In this document: positions 29,883-39,226 of the stretch, piece by piece
Layout of the letters: each line of letters starts with the position of its first letter
How positions within the stretch are numbered: the first letter of the stretch is position 1
From: Opitutales bacterium
Lineage (GTDB): Bacteria; Verrucomicrobiota; Verrucomicrobiia; Opitutales; Oceanipulchritudinaceae
DNA: 64,000 nt
Reading direction: 5' to 3'
NCBI GenBank assembly: GCA_020831525.1
Contig: JAFIGH010000001.1
Location: forward strand, 117,191-181,190
The notes under the pieces: model-generated
Seen by the model: only the letters and a program-made list of their open reading frames with translations
Database searches by the model: none
What the model was told of the DNA's origin: nothing
Program-made: the position numbers and the translations under genes

Positions 29883-31007
29883 ATGATCAGCCGAATCGAC
29901 AGGTACGTTTTCCGGGAGTGGGCGAAGGTCTTCGCGCTCACGCTCTTGGCGGTAAAAGGGTTGCTCGTCCTCGACGATGTGCAGAGCAACCTGCCCGACC
30001 TCCTCGATTTCGGTGCGGGAACGGAGGAGATCATCCGCTATTACGCGCTCACCTTGCCGACGTATCTGCCGCATGTCATTCCGTTGAGCGTGCTTGTGTC
30101 ACTCCTCTTCGCCCTCGGCCAGTTGCACCGCTACCATGAGATCACGGCGATGCGCTGCGCGGGGTTGGGTCTGTTCCGCATCACCCGTTCGCTCTGGGCG
30201 GCGGGCGCGTTTCTCGCCCTCCTGCTGTTTTACCTCAACGCCGACTGGATTCCGAATGCGGTCGAGAGTTCACGCACGCTGCGGGACAACCTCCGCTACG
30301 AGCGGGAAATCGACTTGGCGGCAACGGAGGACGTCGGTATTATCCACAACCTTACGTTCTATAACCATGCTGACGGACGACTGTGGTTTGTGAACCGCTT
30401 CAGCGAGCGGACCTACCGCGCCTATGGTGTGACCATTTCGGAGATCCGCGACTCAGGCGCACGGGAGGTGCGGCGCATAGTCGCAAACGAGGGATACTTC
30501 GACGATATTGCGGGGATCTGGGTCCTCTTGCGCGGGCGCGAGACGCTGTTTTCCGAGGAGACGGGAGATGCCGTGCGGAGCATTGCTTTCGAAGAAAAGG
30601 TGCTGCCGGACTTCACGGAGGACCCGGAGCTGATGAAGTTCCTGGAGAAGCGGCCCCGCGACCTTTCCTTCTTCGAGTTGCAGCGCATCATCACGACCCT
30701 CTCGCCGGAGGAAGACGCGCGCGTAGCTGATTACGCCCGGCAATACTACGAGATCCTCTTCAATCCGTTCGGGGTTCTCATCATTGTCGCTCTCGCCATT
30801 CCCTTCGCTGTGTCCGGGGTCCGCACCAATCCGATGGTGGGGGTCACGAAGTCGCTGGGGCTGTTTGTGGTCTACTACCTTGCGGTCAACACGACCCGCT
30901 TTCTCGGCACCGATTATCTTTCGCCGATGCACTCGGCGCTTCTGCCCAACCTCATAATGCTCGCCGTTGCGGGCTACTTTTTCTGGCGGGCGACGCGCCC
31001 CACATGA
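29883..31007 (+). CDS. LptF/LptG-family permease
   Basis: 374 residues from the ATG at 29883 (open upstream but not conserved). The YjgP/YjgQ architecture is visible: ISRIDRYVFREWAKVFALTL at the start with the first membrane helix, VIPLSVLVSLLFALGQLHRYHEITAMRCAG (helices 2-3 and coupling helix, E-I-T-A-M-R-x-A-G), a periplasmic beta-jellyroll (about 130-260), then NPFGVLIIVALAIPFAVSGVR and two more helices. It forms the transmembrane part of the ABC system moving lipopolysaccharide from inner membrane to the Lpt bridge. Whether it is LptF or LptG cannot be told. A single family gene is here, so its partner is elsewhere. An LPS-bearing envelope is also suggested by kdsB at 44756. Confidence 0.9.
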   Translation: MISRIDRYVFREWAKVFALTLLAVKGLLVLDDVQSNLPDLLDFGAGTEEIIRYYALTLPTYLPHVIPLSVLVSLLFALGQLHRYHEITAMRCAGLGLFRITRSLWAAGAFLALLLFYLNADWIPNAVESSRTLRDNLRYEREIDLAATEDVGIIHNLTFYNHADGRLWFVNRFSERTYRAYGVTISEIRDSGAREVRRIVANEGYFDDIAGIWVLLRGRETLFSEETGDAVRSIAFEEKVLPDFTEDPELMKFLEKRPRDLSFFELQRIITTLSPEEDARVADYARQYYEILFNPFGVLIIVALAIPFAVSGVRTNPMVGVTKSLGLFVVYYLAVNTTRFLGTDYLSPMHSALLPNLIMLAVAGYFFWRATRPT

Positions 31008-31011
31008 TTCT

Positions 31012-32181
31012 ATGAACAACCCGGTCCTCTCTCTAAAGCGTTGCCCGCGCCGTCCGCGCGTCCTCGACGGCCACCCGTGGGTGTTCGCGGGCGAGGTGGA
31101 AACGCTACTGCCGAAGTCGGTGAACGGACTTGCCGTTGATCTCGTCGACCCGCGCCGCCGGCCCCTCGGCACGGGCATATACAACAGCCGGTCCAAGTTG
31201 GTCTGGCGGCGCTTCGCCCGCGACAACGGGGTTCCGTGGGATGATTCTACTGTTGCCGGACGGATCGAGGCCGCGGTCGCTCGGCGGGATCCTTCCGTGC
31301 GCTATGGACGTCTCGTTTGGTCGGAGGCGGATGACCTGCCGGGGCTGGTTGTGGACCGATACGACGATGTGCTTGTCGTGCAGGCGCTCACGCTTGCTGT
31401 TGACCGCCTGTTGCCCGCCATTGTGGATTGCCTGCAGTCCCTGCCGGACTTGGCGGAGATAGTCCGGCGCAACGATACGCCGGTGCGGCGGCAGGAAGGT
31501 CTCGACTTGAACGTATCCACCGTCTCCGGGGCGGATGTGCCGTCCCGTTGGTTCTCAATCGAGGGAATCGAATTCCGCCTCGACCTTACGGGCGGCCAGA
31601 AAACGGGATTCTACCTCGACCAACGCGAGCAGCACCCCGCCGTCGGCTTTCTCGCGAAGGGGAGGCGTGTCCTCGACGCTTTCTGCCATCAGGGGGGATT
31701 TGCCCTGCATTGCGCAAAATCCGGGGCAGCGTCGGTCCTCGCCATCGACAGCTCCGCCGAGGCCGTGGAGAACGCCCGCGCCAATGCAGCACGCAACGGG
31801 CTGACAATCACCGCGGAGGCGGCCAATGTGTTTGATTTCTTTACCGCACACCGTGAGGAGCGCGGGCTCTTCGACCTCATCATTCTCGATCCGCCGCCCT
31901 TCGCGCGGTCCCGTTCCGCGCTCGATGGGGCCTTGCGCGGCTACAAAGAACTCAACCTCCGCGCTCTTCGTCTCCTCTCGCCGGGCGGAATCCTTGCCAC
32001 CTACACCTGTTCGCAGCCCGTTGACCGCGCGCTCTTCCGCTCCGTCCTCGCCGACGCCGCCCACGATGCCCGCCGCAGCGTCACCATCCTCGGCGAGCCC
32101 CGCCAACCCGCAGACCACCCCGTGCGCCTCGACTTCCCCGAGAGCGAATACCTGCGCGGCTACTGGCTGCAGGCGGATTGA
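31012..32181 (+). CDS. RlmI-like class I rRNA (cytosine-C5) methyltransferase
   Basis: 389 residues from the ATG at 31012. An N-terminal PUA domain (LKRCPRRPRVLDGHPWVFAGEV and GTGIYNSRSKLVWRRF), then a middle domain with EADDLPGLVVDRYDDVLVVQ and GGQKTGFYLDQREQH, then a Rossmann-fold SAM domain: RVLDAFCHQGGFALHCAKSGA (motif I), VLAIDSSAEAVENARANA, the NPPF-type catalytic motif LIILDPPPFARS, and the Cys in ATYTCSQPV. This order is that of RlmI/YccW, which methylates 23S rRNA C1962. It lies 4 bp after the LptF/G gene, so the two are co-transcribed. Confidence 0.9.
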   Translation: MNNPVLSLKRCPRRPRVLDGHPWVFAGEVETLLPKSVNGLAVDLVDPRRRPLGTGIYNSRSKLVWRRFARDNGVPWDDSTVAGRIEAAVARRDPSVRYGRLVWSEADDLPGLVVDRYDDVLVVQALTLAVDRLLPAIVDCLQSLPDLAEIVRRNDTPVRRQEGLDLNVSTVSGADVPSRWFSIEGIEFRLDLTGGQKTGFYLDQREQHPAVGFLAKGRRVLDAFCHQGGFALHCAKSGAASVLAIDSSAEAVENARANAARNGLTITAEAANVFDFFTAHREERGLFDLIILDPPPFARSRSALDGALRGYKELNLRALRLLSPGGILATYTCSQPVDRALFRSVLADAAHDARRSVTILGEPRQPADHPVRLDFPESEYLRGYWLQAD

Positions 32182-32225
32182 TCCAGCGTCCACGCCTATT
32201 TTCCCACAATTTTCTCCTTGTCAAT

Positions 32226-32245
32226 ATCTCAAAGCTATATGAGAT
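32226..32245. repeat. Small inverted repeat upstream of the REP transposase
   Basis: ATCTCA (32226-32231) and TGAGAT (32240-32245) form a 6-bp stem around AAGCTATA, 27 bp before the transposase start in an AT-rich interval. It is a candidate hairpin at the left side of the element or a regulatory site. Confidence 0.35.
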
Positions 32246-32271
32246 TTTGAGCATTGAGCGAAAGGTAAATT

Positions 32272-33300
32272 ATGGGCGAAAAAAAAATCATATCCAATAA
32301 GGTATGTGTCTATCATATAATTGTGCGTGTGGTGCAGCGTCGGCGATTGCTGGCAGATGTGCAGCGGGAGGTGTGGGTGGGGGCGCTGCGCCGTGCGGCG
32401 GCCTTCAGCGGGGTGGAGCTGATCACCTACTGCTGCCTGCAGAACCATTTCCATATCCTCGTGCGCATCGATCCGGCGGCGAAGGCGTGTGACGACGCTG
32501 AGCTGGTCCGTCGCTTCAGCGCGCTCTATGGGACGGCAAAGGCCATGTGGTGCGGACTGGACGCGCCGGGGCTGGCGCACGCGCTGGCGCATGACCCGCC
32601 GGAGACGGCGGAGCGGTTGCGCGAACGGCTGCGGGCGCGCATGGGGAACGTATCGGAGTTCATGCGCACGCTGCGTCAGCGCTACACGATGTGGTTCAAC
32701 AAGACGTATGACACGGTGGGAACACTGTGGGCGGAGCGTTTCACGAGCGTGCTGGTGCAGGATGTGCCTTGGCTGGTGGGCTTGGTGGCGGCGTATATTG
32801 ACTTGAATCCAGTGCGGGCGGGTCTGGTGGCGCTGCCGGAGGACTACCGGTGGAGCGGTTATGCGGCGGCGCTGGGCGGGGGCGACACGGAGCTGCGGGG
32901 CGCGCTGGCGGGGTGTTTCCCGGGTGAAGGCAACGAGGCTGGCGCCTTGGCGCGGTACCGTTTGCTGATGCTGGGGAAGGGGGCGGCGTCGAAGCGCGAC
33001 GGGACGGGGTCGCGGATCGATCCTGCGGTGCTTGCGGAGGCAGCGTCTATGGGGGGCGAGCTGGAGGCGCACGAGCTGCTGCGCCTGCGGGCGCGCTTCT
33101 TCACGCGCGGGAAGGCGCTGGGGACGGAGGCGTGGCTGCGCGAGGGGGCGGGAGCGGCGGCGCTTTCGCGCTTGCGCAAACCACCCGGAACGCGGCCTGT
33201 CTATGTGCTGAAGCACACGGCTCTTGCGGTGGCAGGACGCGGCTCAGGGGCGGGGGCCTTGGAGGTGCCTACAGAGAACGCTCCGTTGGTGCCCGGGTGA
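32272..33300 (+). CDS. REP-associated tyrosine transposase (Y1_Tnp/IS200-like)
   Basis: 342 residues. An HUH-type Y1 transposase: VYHIIVRVVQRRRLL at the start, LITYCCLQNHFHILVRID (HUH-like His-Phe-His metal motif), the YTMWFNKTYDTVGTLWAERFTSVL region carrying candidate catalytic tyrosines, and YIDLNPVRAGLVALPEDYRWSGYAAALGG, the sequence typical of REP-associated transposases (RAYTs). An extended C-terminal helical part follows to residue 342. In many relatives the Tyr lies where this protein has WFN, so which Tyr is active is unclear. RAYTs mobilise or maintain short palindromes rather than themselves. The gene body differs from its neighbours by being tightly flanked by AT-rich text. A similar, partial gene is at 63444-64000. 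Confidence 0.88.
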   Translation: MGEKKIISNKVCVYHIIVRVVQRRRLLADVQREVWVGALRRAAAFSGVELITYCCLQNHFHILVRIDPAAKACDDAELVRRFSALYGTAKAMWCGLDAPGLAHALAHDPPETAERLRERLRARMGNVSEFMRTLRQRYTMWFNKTYDTVGTLWAERFTSVLVQDVPWLVGLVAAYIDLNPVRAGLVALPEDYRWSGYAAALGGGDTELRGALAGCFPGEGNEAGALARYRLLMLGKGAASKRDGTGSRIDPAVLAEAASMGGELEAHELLRLRARFFTRGKALGTEAWLREGAGAAALSRLRKPPGTRPVYVLKHTALAVAGRGSGAGALEVPTENAPLVPG

Positions 33301-33423
33301 GTCTGCGGTTTATCGTTTGGCACCGTTGGTCCTTGGATTTGGTGGACGGAGGAATACCGGGCAGTCTCAGCGGGTCGAAGGTTCCTCTTGCGGAGGACGA
33401 ATTCCGACAGTTTTCTCCGGGTT

Positions 33424-34092
33424 ATGACAGTGGACGACGGAGCGGTTGACGGCGATGAACCGCCGGTGCGGTCGACCCCCCTTTTGCCGACGGCACTGGC
33501 GTGGATTTTGCGTTTGGCGACGGGGACCCGGTCGGTTCCGACCGAGGCTCTTCCGCGGGAGCGGCCCGTTGTCTTCTTCGCCAATCACGGGAGTCACCTC
33601 GATGCCCCGCTGATCTGGGCGGCCTTGCCGGCGGAATGGCGCGCCGTGACGCGCCCCGTGGCGGCGCGCGACTATTGGGAGGGCGGACCTCTGCGGCGGT
33701 TTCTCGCGCGGCGGGTGTTCCGCGCGGTGTTGATCGAGCGGCGGAAGATCTCCGCCCGGAACAACCCCCTTGCGCCCCTGCGTGCGGCGCTCGCGTGCGG
33801 CGAGAGTCTCATCCTCTTTCCGGAGGGGACGCGTTCGGACGGCGGAACGGTGGGATCCTTCAAGAGCGGTTTGCACCACCTTGTGCGGGACCGGCCGGAG
33901 TTGCCGCTCGTCCCGGTGTATCTCGACAACCTGAGCCGTATCCTGCCGAAGGGAGAACTGCTGCCGGTGCCGGTCATCGCGAATCTCTTTGTGGGCGCGG
34001 CCATACGGGTGCGGGCGGAGGAACCGAAGGAGGCTTTTTTGGAACGGGCCCGCGCCGCCGTGCTTGCCCTCGGTACCGCCTCGCAACCATAA
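33424..34092 (+). CDS. 1-acyl-sn-glycerol-3-phosphate acyltransferase-like protein (PlsC family)
   Basis: 222 residues from the ATG at 33424; a start at 33388 would add 12 residues. Acyltransferase motifs are clear: FFANHGSHLDAPLIW (the NHxxxxD catalytic dyad, about residue 56), a central ERRKIS, and the phosphate-binding ESLILFPEGTRSDGG (about 130) with LPLVPVYLDN. It would add an acyl chain to a lysophosphatidic acid-like substrate at the inner membrane. It opens a run with a CDP-diglyceride synthetase-like and a CDP-alcohol transferase-like gene, a complete set for building a phospholipid head group. Confidence 0.88.
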   Translation: MTVDDGAVDGDEPPVRSTPLLPTALAWILRLATGTRSVPTEALPRERPVVFFANHGSHLDAPLIWAALPAEWRAVTRPVAARDYWEGGPLRRFLARRVFRAVLIERRKISARNNPLAPLRAALACGESLILFPEGTRSDGGTVGSFKSGLHHLVRDRPELPLVPVYLDNLSRILPKGELLPVPVIANLFVGAAIRVRAEEPKEAFLERARAAVLALGTASQP

Positions 34093-34104
34093 ACGTGTTC
34101 TCTC

Positions 34105-35043
34105 ATGTCTGGAAACGAAACTCACTATCTTGTCGGCGGCACCTATGCGGTCCTTGTCGTGGCCTCCGTGGTGACGTGGCTGCTGCGCCGCCTGAAGGAC
34201 CCGCAGCGGCAAGACCCGGTGATCAACAACCTCGCGGCTCGGGTCCAGGCGTGGTGGGCGATGGTGATCGTCTTCACCGTTGCGCTGGCTGTAGGGAAAC
34301 CCGGCACGGTGATTCTCTTTGCGCTGACATCGTTTCTTGCCCTGCGTGAATTTGTCACGCTGACGCCGACGCGGGCGGGGGACCACCGCGCCCTGTTTCT
34401 TGCGTTTTTCGTGGTCCTGCCGGTGCAGTATTTTCTGATCTACGTGGAGTGGTACGGGCTGTTCAGTGTATTCATTCCCGTGTATGCGTTTGCGCTGCTC
34501 TCTATCCGCGCGGCGGCGACGGGCGACACGACCGACTATCTTGCGCGCACGGGGAAGCTGCAATGGGGGCTGATGGTGTGCGTCTACTTTGTGAGTCACG
34601 TCCCGGCGTTGCTCACGCTCGAAATTCCTGGCTTTGACGGGCGCAACGCCAATCTGCTCTTCTTTCTCGTCGCGGTGGTGCAGTTGAGCGACGTGCTGCA
34701 ATACGTGTGGGGAAAGCTCTGCGGACGGCGGCCGATTGTTCCGGCGCTGAGCCCGAACAAGACACTCGAAGGGTTTGCCGGCGGCACCCTCAGCGCGGCG
34801 CTCATCGGAGCGGCGCTCTGGTGGGCGACGCCGTTTGCACCGTGGCAGGCTGCGCTCCTTGCTGCGCTGGTGACGCTGTTCGGCTTTTTCGGCGGGCTGG
34901 TGATGTCGGCAATCAAACGCGACCGGGGTATCAAAGACTACGGGAGCACGCTCGCCGGCCACGGCGGTATCCTCGACCGGATTGATTCGCTCTGTTTCGC
35001 CGCGCCGCTGTTTTTCCACCTCGTGCGCTTCTATTTCACCTGA
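34105..35043 (+). CDS. CDP-diglyceride synthetase-like membrane protein (CdsA/YnbB family)
   Basis: 312 residues, about 7-8 membrane helices. The CdsA signature is intact near the C-terminus: MSAIKRDRGIKDYGSTLAGH followed by GGILDRID, where the Lys-Asp and Asp residues bind CTP and metal. Upstream is SDVLQYVWGKLCGRRPIVPALSPNKTLEG, typical of the family. It is longer than classic CdsA (about 285), and the gene order (acyltransferase, CdsA-like, CDP-alcohol transferase) recalls E. coli ynbB-ynbA, whose products are of unknown lipid specificity. It likely makes CDP-diacylglycerol from phosphatidate. It sits 12 bp after the PlsC-like gene. Confidence 0.9.
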   Translation: MSGNETHYLVGGTYAVLVVASVVTWLLRRLKDPQRQDPVINNLAARVQAWWAMVIVFTVALAVGKPGTVILFALTSFLALREFVTLTPTRAGDHRALFLAFFVVLPVQYFLIYVEWYGLFSVFIPVYAFALLSIRAAATGDTTDYLARTGKLQWGLMVCVYFVSHVPALLTLEIPGFDGRNANLLFFLVAVVQLSDVLQYVWGKLCGRRPIVPALSPNKTLEGFAGGTLSAALIGAALWWATPFAPWQAALLAALVTLFGFFGGLVMSAIKRDRGIKDYGSTLAGHGGILDRIDSLCFAAPLFFHLVRFYFT

Positions 35044-35070
35044 GCGTGTATCGATTGAGCGCAGACACCT

Positions 35071-35682
35071 ATGGCCAGCATCTACGACCTCAAGCCCGCC
35101 TTCCAAAACCTCTTGCGTCCGGTCGTCCGGTGGCTCGCCGCTCACGGGGTGACGGCCAACCAAGTGACGGTTGCCGCGTTCGTGCTATCGGCTGCGGCAG
35201 GCGCGGCTGTCGCCCTGTGGCCGGAGCGAAAGGAGGTCCTTTTACTCCTGCCCGCGGTGCTCTTCATCCGCATGGCCCTCAACGCGGTCGACGGCATGCT
35301 CGCGCGCGAGCACGGGCAGGCGAGCCGCCTCGGCGCGGTCCTCAACGAATTGGGCGATGTCCTCTCCGACGCCGTTCTATATCTGCCCCTCGCTTTCGTT
35401 GCGGGTGTGTCGGGATGGCTTGTTGTACCGGTTGTCATCCTCGCCGGTGCCACCGAGTTCGCCGGTGTGCTGACGAAGCTGGAGGGCGGCTCCCGCCGCT
35501 ACGACGGCCCCATGGGCAAGAGCGACCGCGCCGTCGTATTCGGGCTTTTAGGAGTGCTCGGCGGGTTCGGAGTGCCTTTGGCACCGTGGGTTGATCCGAT
35601 CCTCGGACTCGTCTGCGTCTTACTTGTGCTCACCGTGGTCAACCGCGTCCGCCGCGGTTTGGCCGAGACACCGGCCCGGTGA
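35071..35682 (+). CDS. CDP-alcohol phosphatidyltransferase-like membrane protein (YnbA-like)
   Basis: 203 residues with several membrane helices. The CDP-alcohol transferase motif D-x2-DG-x2-AR-x8-G-x3-D-x3-D appears as NAVDGMLAREHGQASRLGA, then VLNELGDVLSD: two of the four Asp are Asn (the first and third), while the remaining acidic residues DG and D..D persist. This Asn-containing variant and the N-terminal LKPAFQNLLRPVVRWL resemble E. coli YnbA as I remember it. The variant may use a different head group or metal geometry. It is the last membrane gene of a plsC-cdsA run and starts 27 bp after the previous stop. Confidence 0.85.
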   Translation: MASIYDLKPAFQNLLRPVVRWLAAHGVTANQVTVAAFVLSAAAGAAVALWPERKEVLLLLPAVLFIRMALNAVDGMLAREHGQASRLGAVLNELGDVLSDAVLYLPLAFVAGVSGWLVVPVVILAGATEFAGVLTKLEGGSRRYDGPMGKSDRAVVFGLLGVLGGFGVPLAPWVDPILGLVCVLLVLTVVNRVRRGLAETPAR

Positions 35683-35688
35683 AGGCGG

Positions 35689-35883
35689 GTGTGGTTAAGG
35701 GAGTCGCTGCTTTGCTTACCGCACGGCGCGGGCAGGCGGTTGGGCCGCTTTGTTTTGGTTGTGGCCTTGGTTGCGGCGGGCGCGCGGTGCCTGCCGTTTC
35801 TTTCGCCGCGCGCTCTATTGTGGCTGCACGCTGCCGTCTGGGCTGCGTTCTACCTGCTCTACTTCAGCCGTTTCGGATTCTGA
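35689..35883 (+). CDS. Small membrane protein candidate (64 aa)
   Basis: GTG at 35689, 6 bp after the YnbA-like stop, with AAGG immediately upstream, reads 64 residues with two likely membrane helices (RFVLVVALVAAGARCLPFL and LLWLHAAVWAAFYLLYF). It overlaps the 3' end of the convergent glpD by 25 bp (35859-35883). Tight spacing after the lipid operon, a balanced hydrophobic composition and no other use for this interval favour a real small gene, but no homology is recognised and a chance frame in GC-rich DNA is possible. Confidence 0.4.
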   Translation: MWLRESLLCLPHGAGRRLGRFVLVVALVAAGARCLPFLSPRALLWLHAAVWAAFYLLYFSRFGF

Positions 35884-37466
35884 CCATCGGCGGCGACGCT
35901 TGCCGGGTCGGTGTAGACGTAGCCTTTGGCGAGGGTGGTGAAGGTTTCGACTTGTTCGGCGGCCCATGCGTCGTCGTGCCCCAGCTCTTTGGCGAGGAGG
36001 GCGGCGGCTTTGGGGGCGGCTTCGATGGCGGCCTTGGCATTTAGGAGGAGGGCGCGGGTGCGGCGGGAGAGGACGTCTTCGACGGTGCGGGCCATTTCCT
36101 CGCGGGCGTGCCACACGACTTCACCCGCTTGGTACGGCAGGGCGGGGTGGAGCTTATCCGCGTAGGCTGGATCCTCGCGCAGGACGCTTTCCACTTTCGG
36201 GGCGTCGGCGCCGTAGGGCCGGAGGTTGGACTGTTCGATGGACTTTTGCGTCCATCCGTGGATCTGTAGTCCCTCGGTGTGGCAGCGTTTGGGATCGACG
36301 CCGGCGACGGTTTCGGCGTGGTCGACGACATCCTCGGCCATCTTTCGGTAGGTTGTCCATTTGCCGCCGGTGATGGTGATGAGACCGGTTTCGCTGACGA
36401 TGATGGTGTGGTCGCGGGAGAGGGCGGCGGTATTGGCCGCGTCACCGGATTTGACGAGAGGCCGCAGTCCGGCGAAGACGCTGAGGATGTCTTCGTCGCC
36501 GGGATCTTTTGCGAGGTAAAGGCGGGCGTGTTCCATGACGAAGTCGCGCTCGGCCTGGAGGGCGCGGGGTTCGAGGCTCGCGCCGGGCAGGGGGGTGTCC
36601 GTTGTGCCGACGACCACCACATCGCGCCACGGCACGGCGAAGAGGACGCGACCGTCGGCGGTTTTGGGTACCATGATGGCGGCTTTTCCGGGGAGAAATT
36701 CCTTGGGAAGGACAAAGTGGATACCTTGGCTGACAGCGACGAGGCTCTTGGCTTCGGGATCCTCGAATTTGCGCAGGGCGTCGACAAAAACGCCGGTGGC
36801 ATTGATGACGGCGCGGGCGCGCACTTCGAATTCGTCGCCGCTCTCGACGTCTTTGACGAGGGCGCCGCAGACGACGTTGTCTTCCTTTATGAGGCCGACG
36901 CAGCGGCAGTAGTTGGCCATGACGCCGCCGAGTTCGGCGGCGGTCTGCGCGAGGTTGAGGGCGAGGCGGGCGTCGTCGAACTGGCCGTCGTGGTAGATGA
37001 CGCCGCCGGTGAGGTGTTTGGTCTCGACGGTGGGGATGGTCGCGATGGTTTCCTTGCGGCTGAGCATGCGCGACGGGTTGAGGCCGAGTTTGCCCGCGAG
37101 TTGGTCGTAGACCTTCATGCCGATGCCGTAGAATGGGCCTTCCCACCACTTGTAGCTGGGGATGACAAAGGCTTGGTCATGCACGAGATGGGGCGCGTTT
37201 TTGGCGAGACGCCCGCGCTCGCGAAGGGCTTCGAGGACGAGGGAGATATTGCCCTGCTTGAGGTAGCGCACGCCGCCGTGAACCAGCTTGGTGGAGCGGC
37301 TCGACGTGCCTTTGGCGAAGTCGTCCTGCTCGATGAGAGCAACGCTGTGTCCGCGCGAGGCGGCGTCGACGGCGGCGCCAAGGCCGGTGGCCCCACCGCC
37401 GACAACGAGGATGTCGAAGAGTTCGGTGGCGTTGCGGAGGCGGTCGATGGAATCGGTGCGTTTCAT
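35859..37466 (-). CDS. glpD: Aerobic-type glycerol-3-phosphate dehydrogenase
   Basis: 535 residues from the ATG at 37466; the frame is open further upstream but the conserved protein starts at MKRTDSIDRLRNA. FAD-dependent: the N-terminal Rossmann motif FDILVVGGGATGLGAAVDAASRG and LIEQDDFAKGTSSRSTKLVHGGVRYL are diagnostic of GlpD. Later come VINATGVFVDALRKF, the substrate-site VVVVGTTDTPL, the C-terminal GLITITGGKWTTYRKMAEDV, and a GlpD-C domain with ARTVEDVLSRRTRALLL. It oxidises glycerol-3-phosphate to dihydroxyacetone phosphate at the inner membrane with electrons going to quinone. glpK lies immediately upstream on the same strand (61 bp), giving a glycerol-catabolism pair. Confidence 0.95.
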   Translation of the reverse strand: MKRTDSIDRLRNATELFDILVVGGGATGLGAAVDAASRGHSVALIEQDDFAKGTSSRSTKLVHGGVRYLKQGNISLVLEALRERGRLAKNAPHLVHDQAFVIPSYKWWEGPFYGIGMKVYDQLAGKLGLNPSRMLSRKETIATIPTVETKHLTGGVIYHDGQFDDARLALNLAQTAAELGGVMANYCRCVGLIKEDNVVCGALVKDVESGDEFEVRARAVINATGVFVDALRKFEDPEAKSLVAVSQGIHFVLPKEFLPGKAAIMVPKTADGRVLFAVPWRDVVVVGTTDTPLPGASLEPRALQAERDFVMEHARLYLAKDPGDEDILSVFAGLRPLVKSGDAANTAALSRDHTIIVSETGLITITGGKWTTYRKMAEDVVDHAETVAGVDPKRCHTEGLQIHGWTQKSIEQSNLRPYGADAPKVESVLREDPAYADKLHPALPYQAGEVVWHAREEMARTVEDVLSRRTRALLLNAKAAIEAAPKAAALLAKELGHDDAWAAEQVETFTTLAKGYVYTDPASVAADGQNPKRLK

Positions 37467-37527
37467 GGCGCTCTTACTTTCGGTGCCGGTGTCGATTGCG
37501 CGGGGGTATGTATTGCTTTCCGGGGTC

Positions 37528-39033
<1,506 letters not shown>

Positions 39034-39226
39034 GGTGGAGTGGTGGGAGTGGTGGAGTTTTTCGGGTTTTGTTTGTCCTCCTCGCGGAGGCTGCGGGTTA
39101 AGCGAATTTCCGCAGGACTGCGATCCCCCCTCGTGAACCGCCGTCAGGGAGAGACGCGGTGCTTGGGCAAGGCCTGCCTCGACGAGTGTGGCAACGGTGT
39201 TTTGCGGCCCGAATCCCTCTTTGCGT

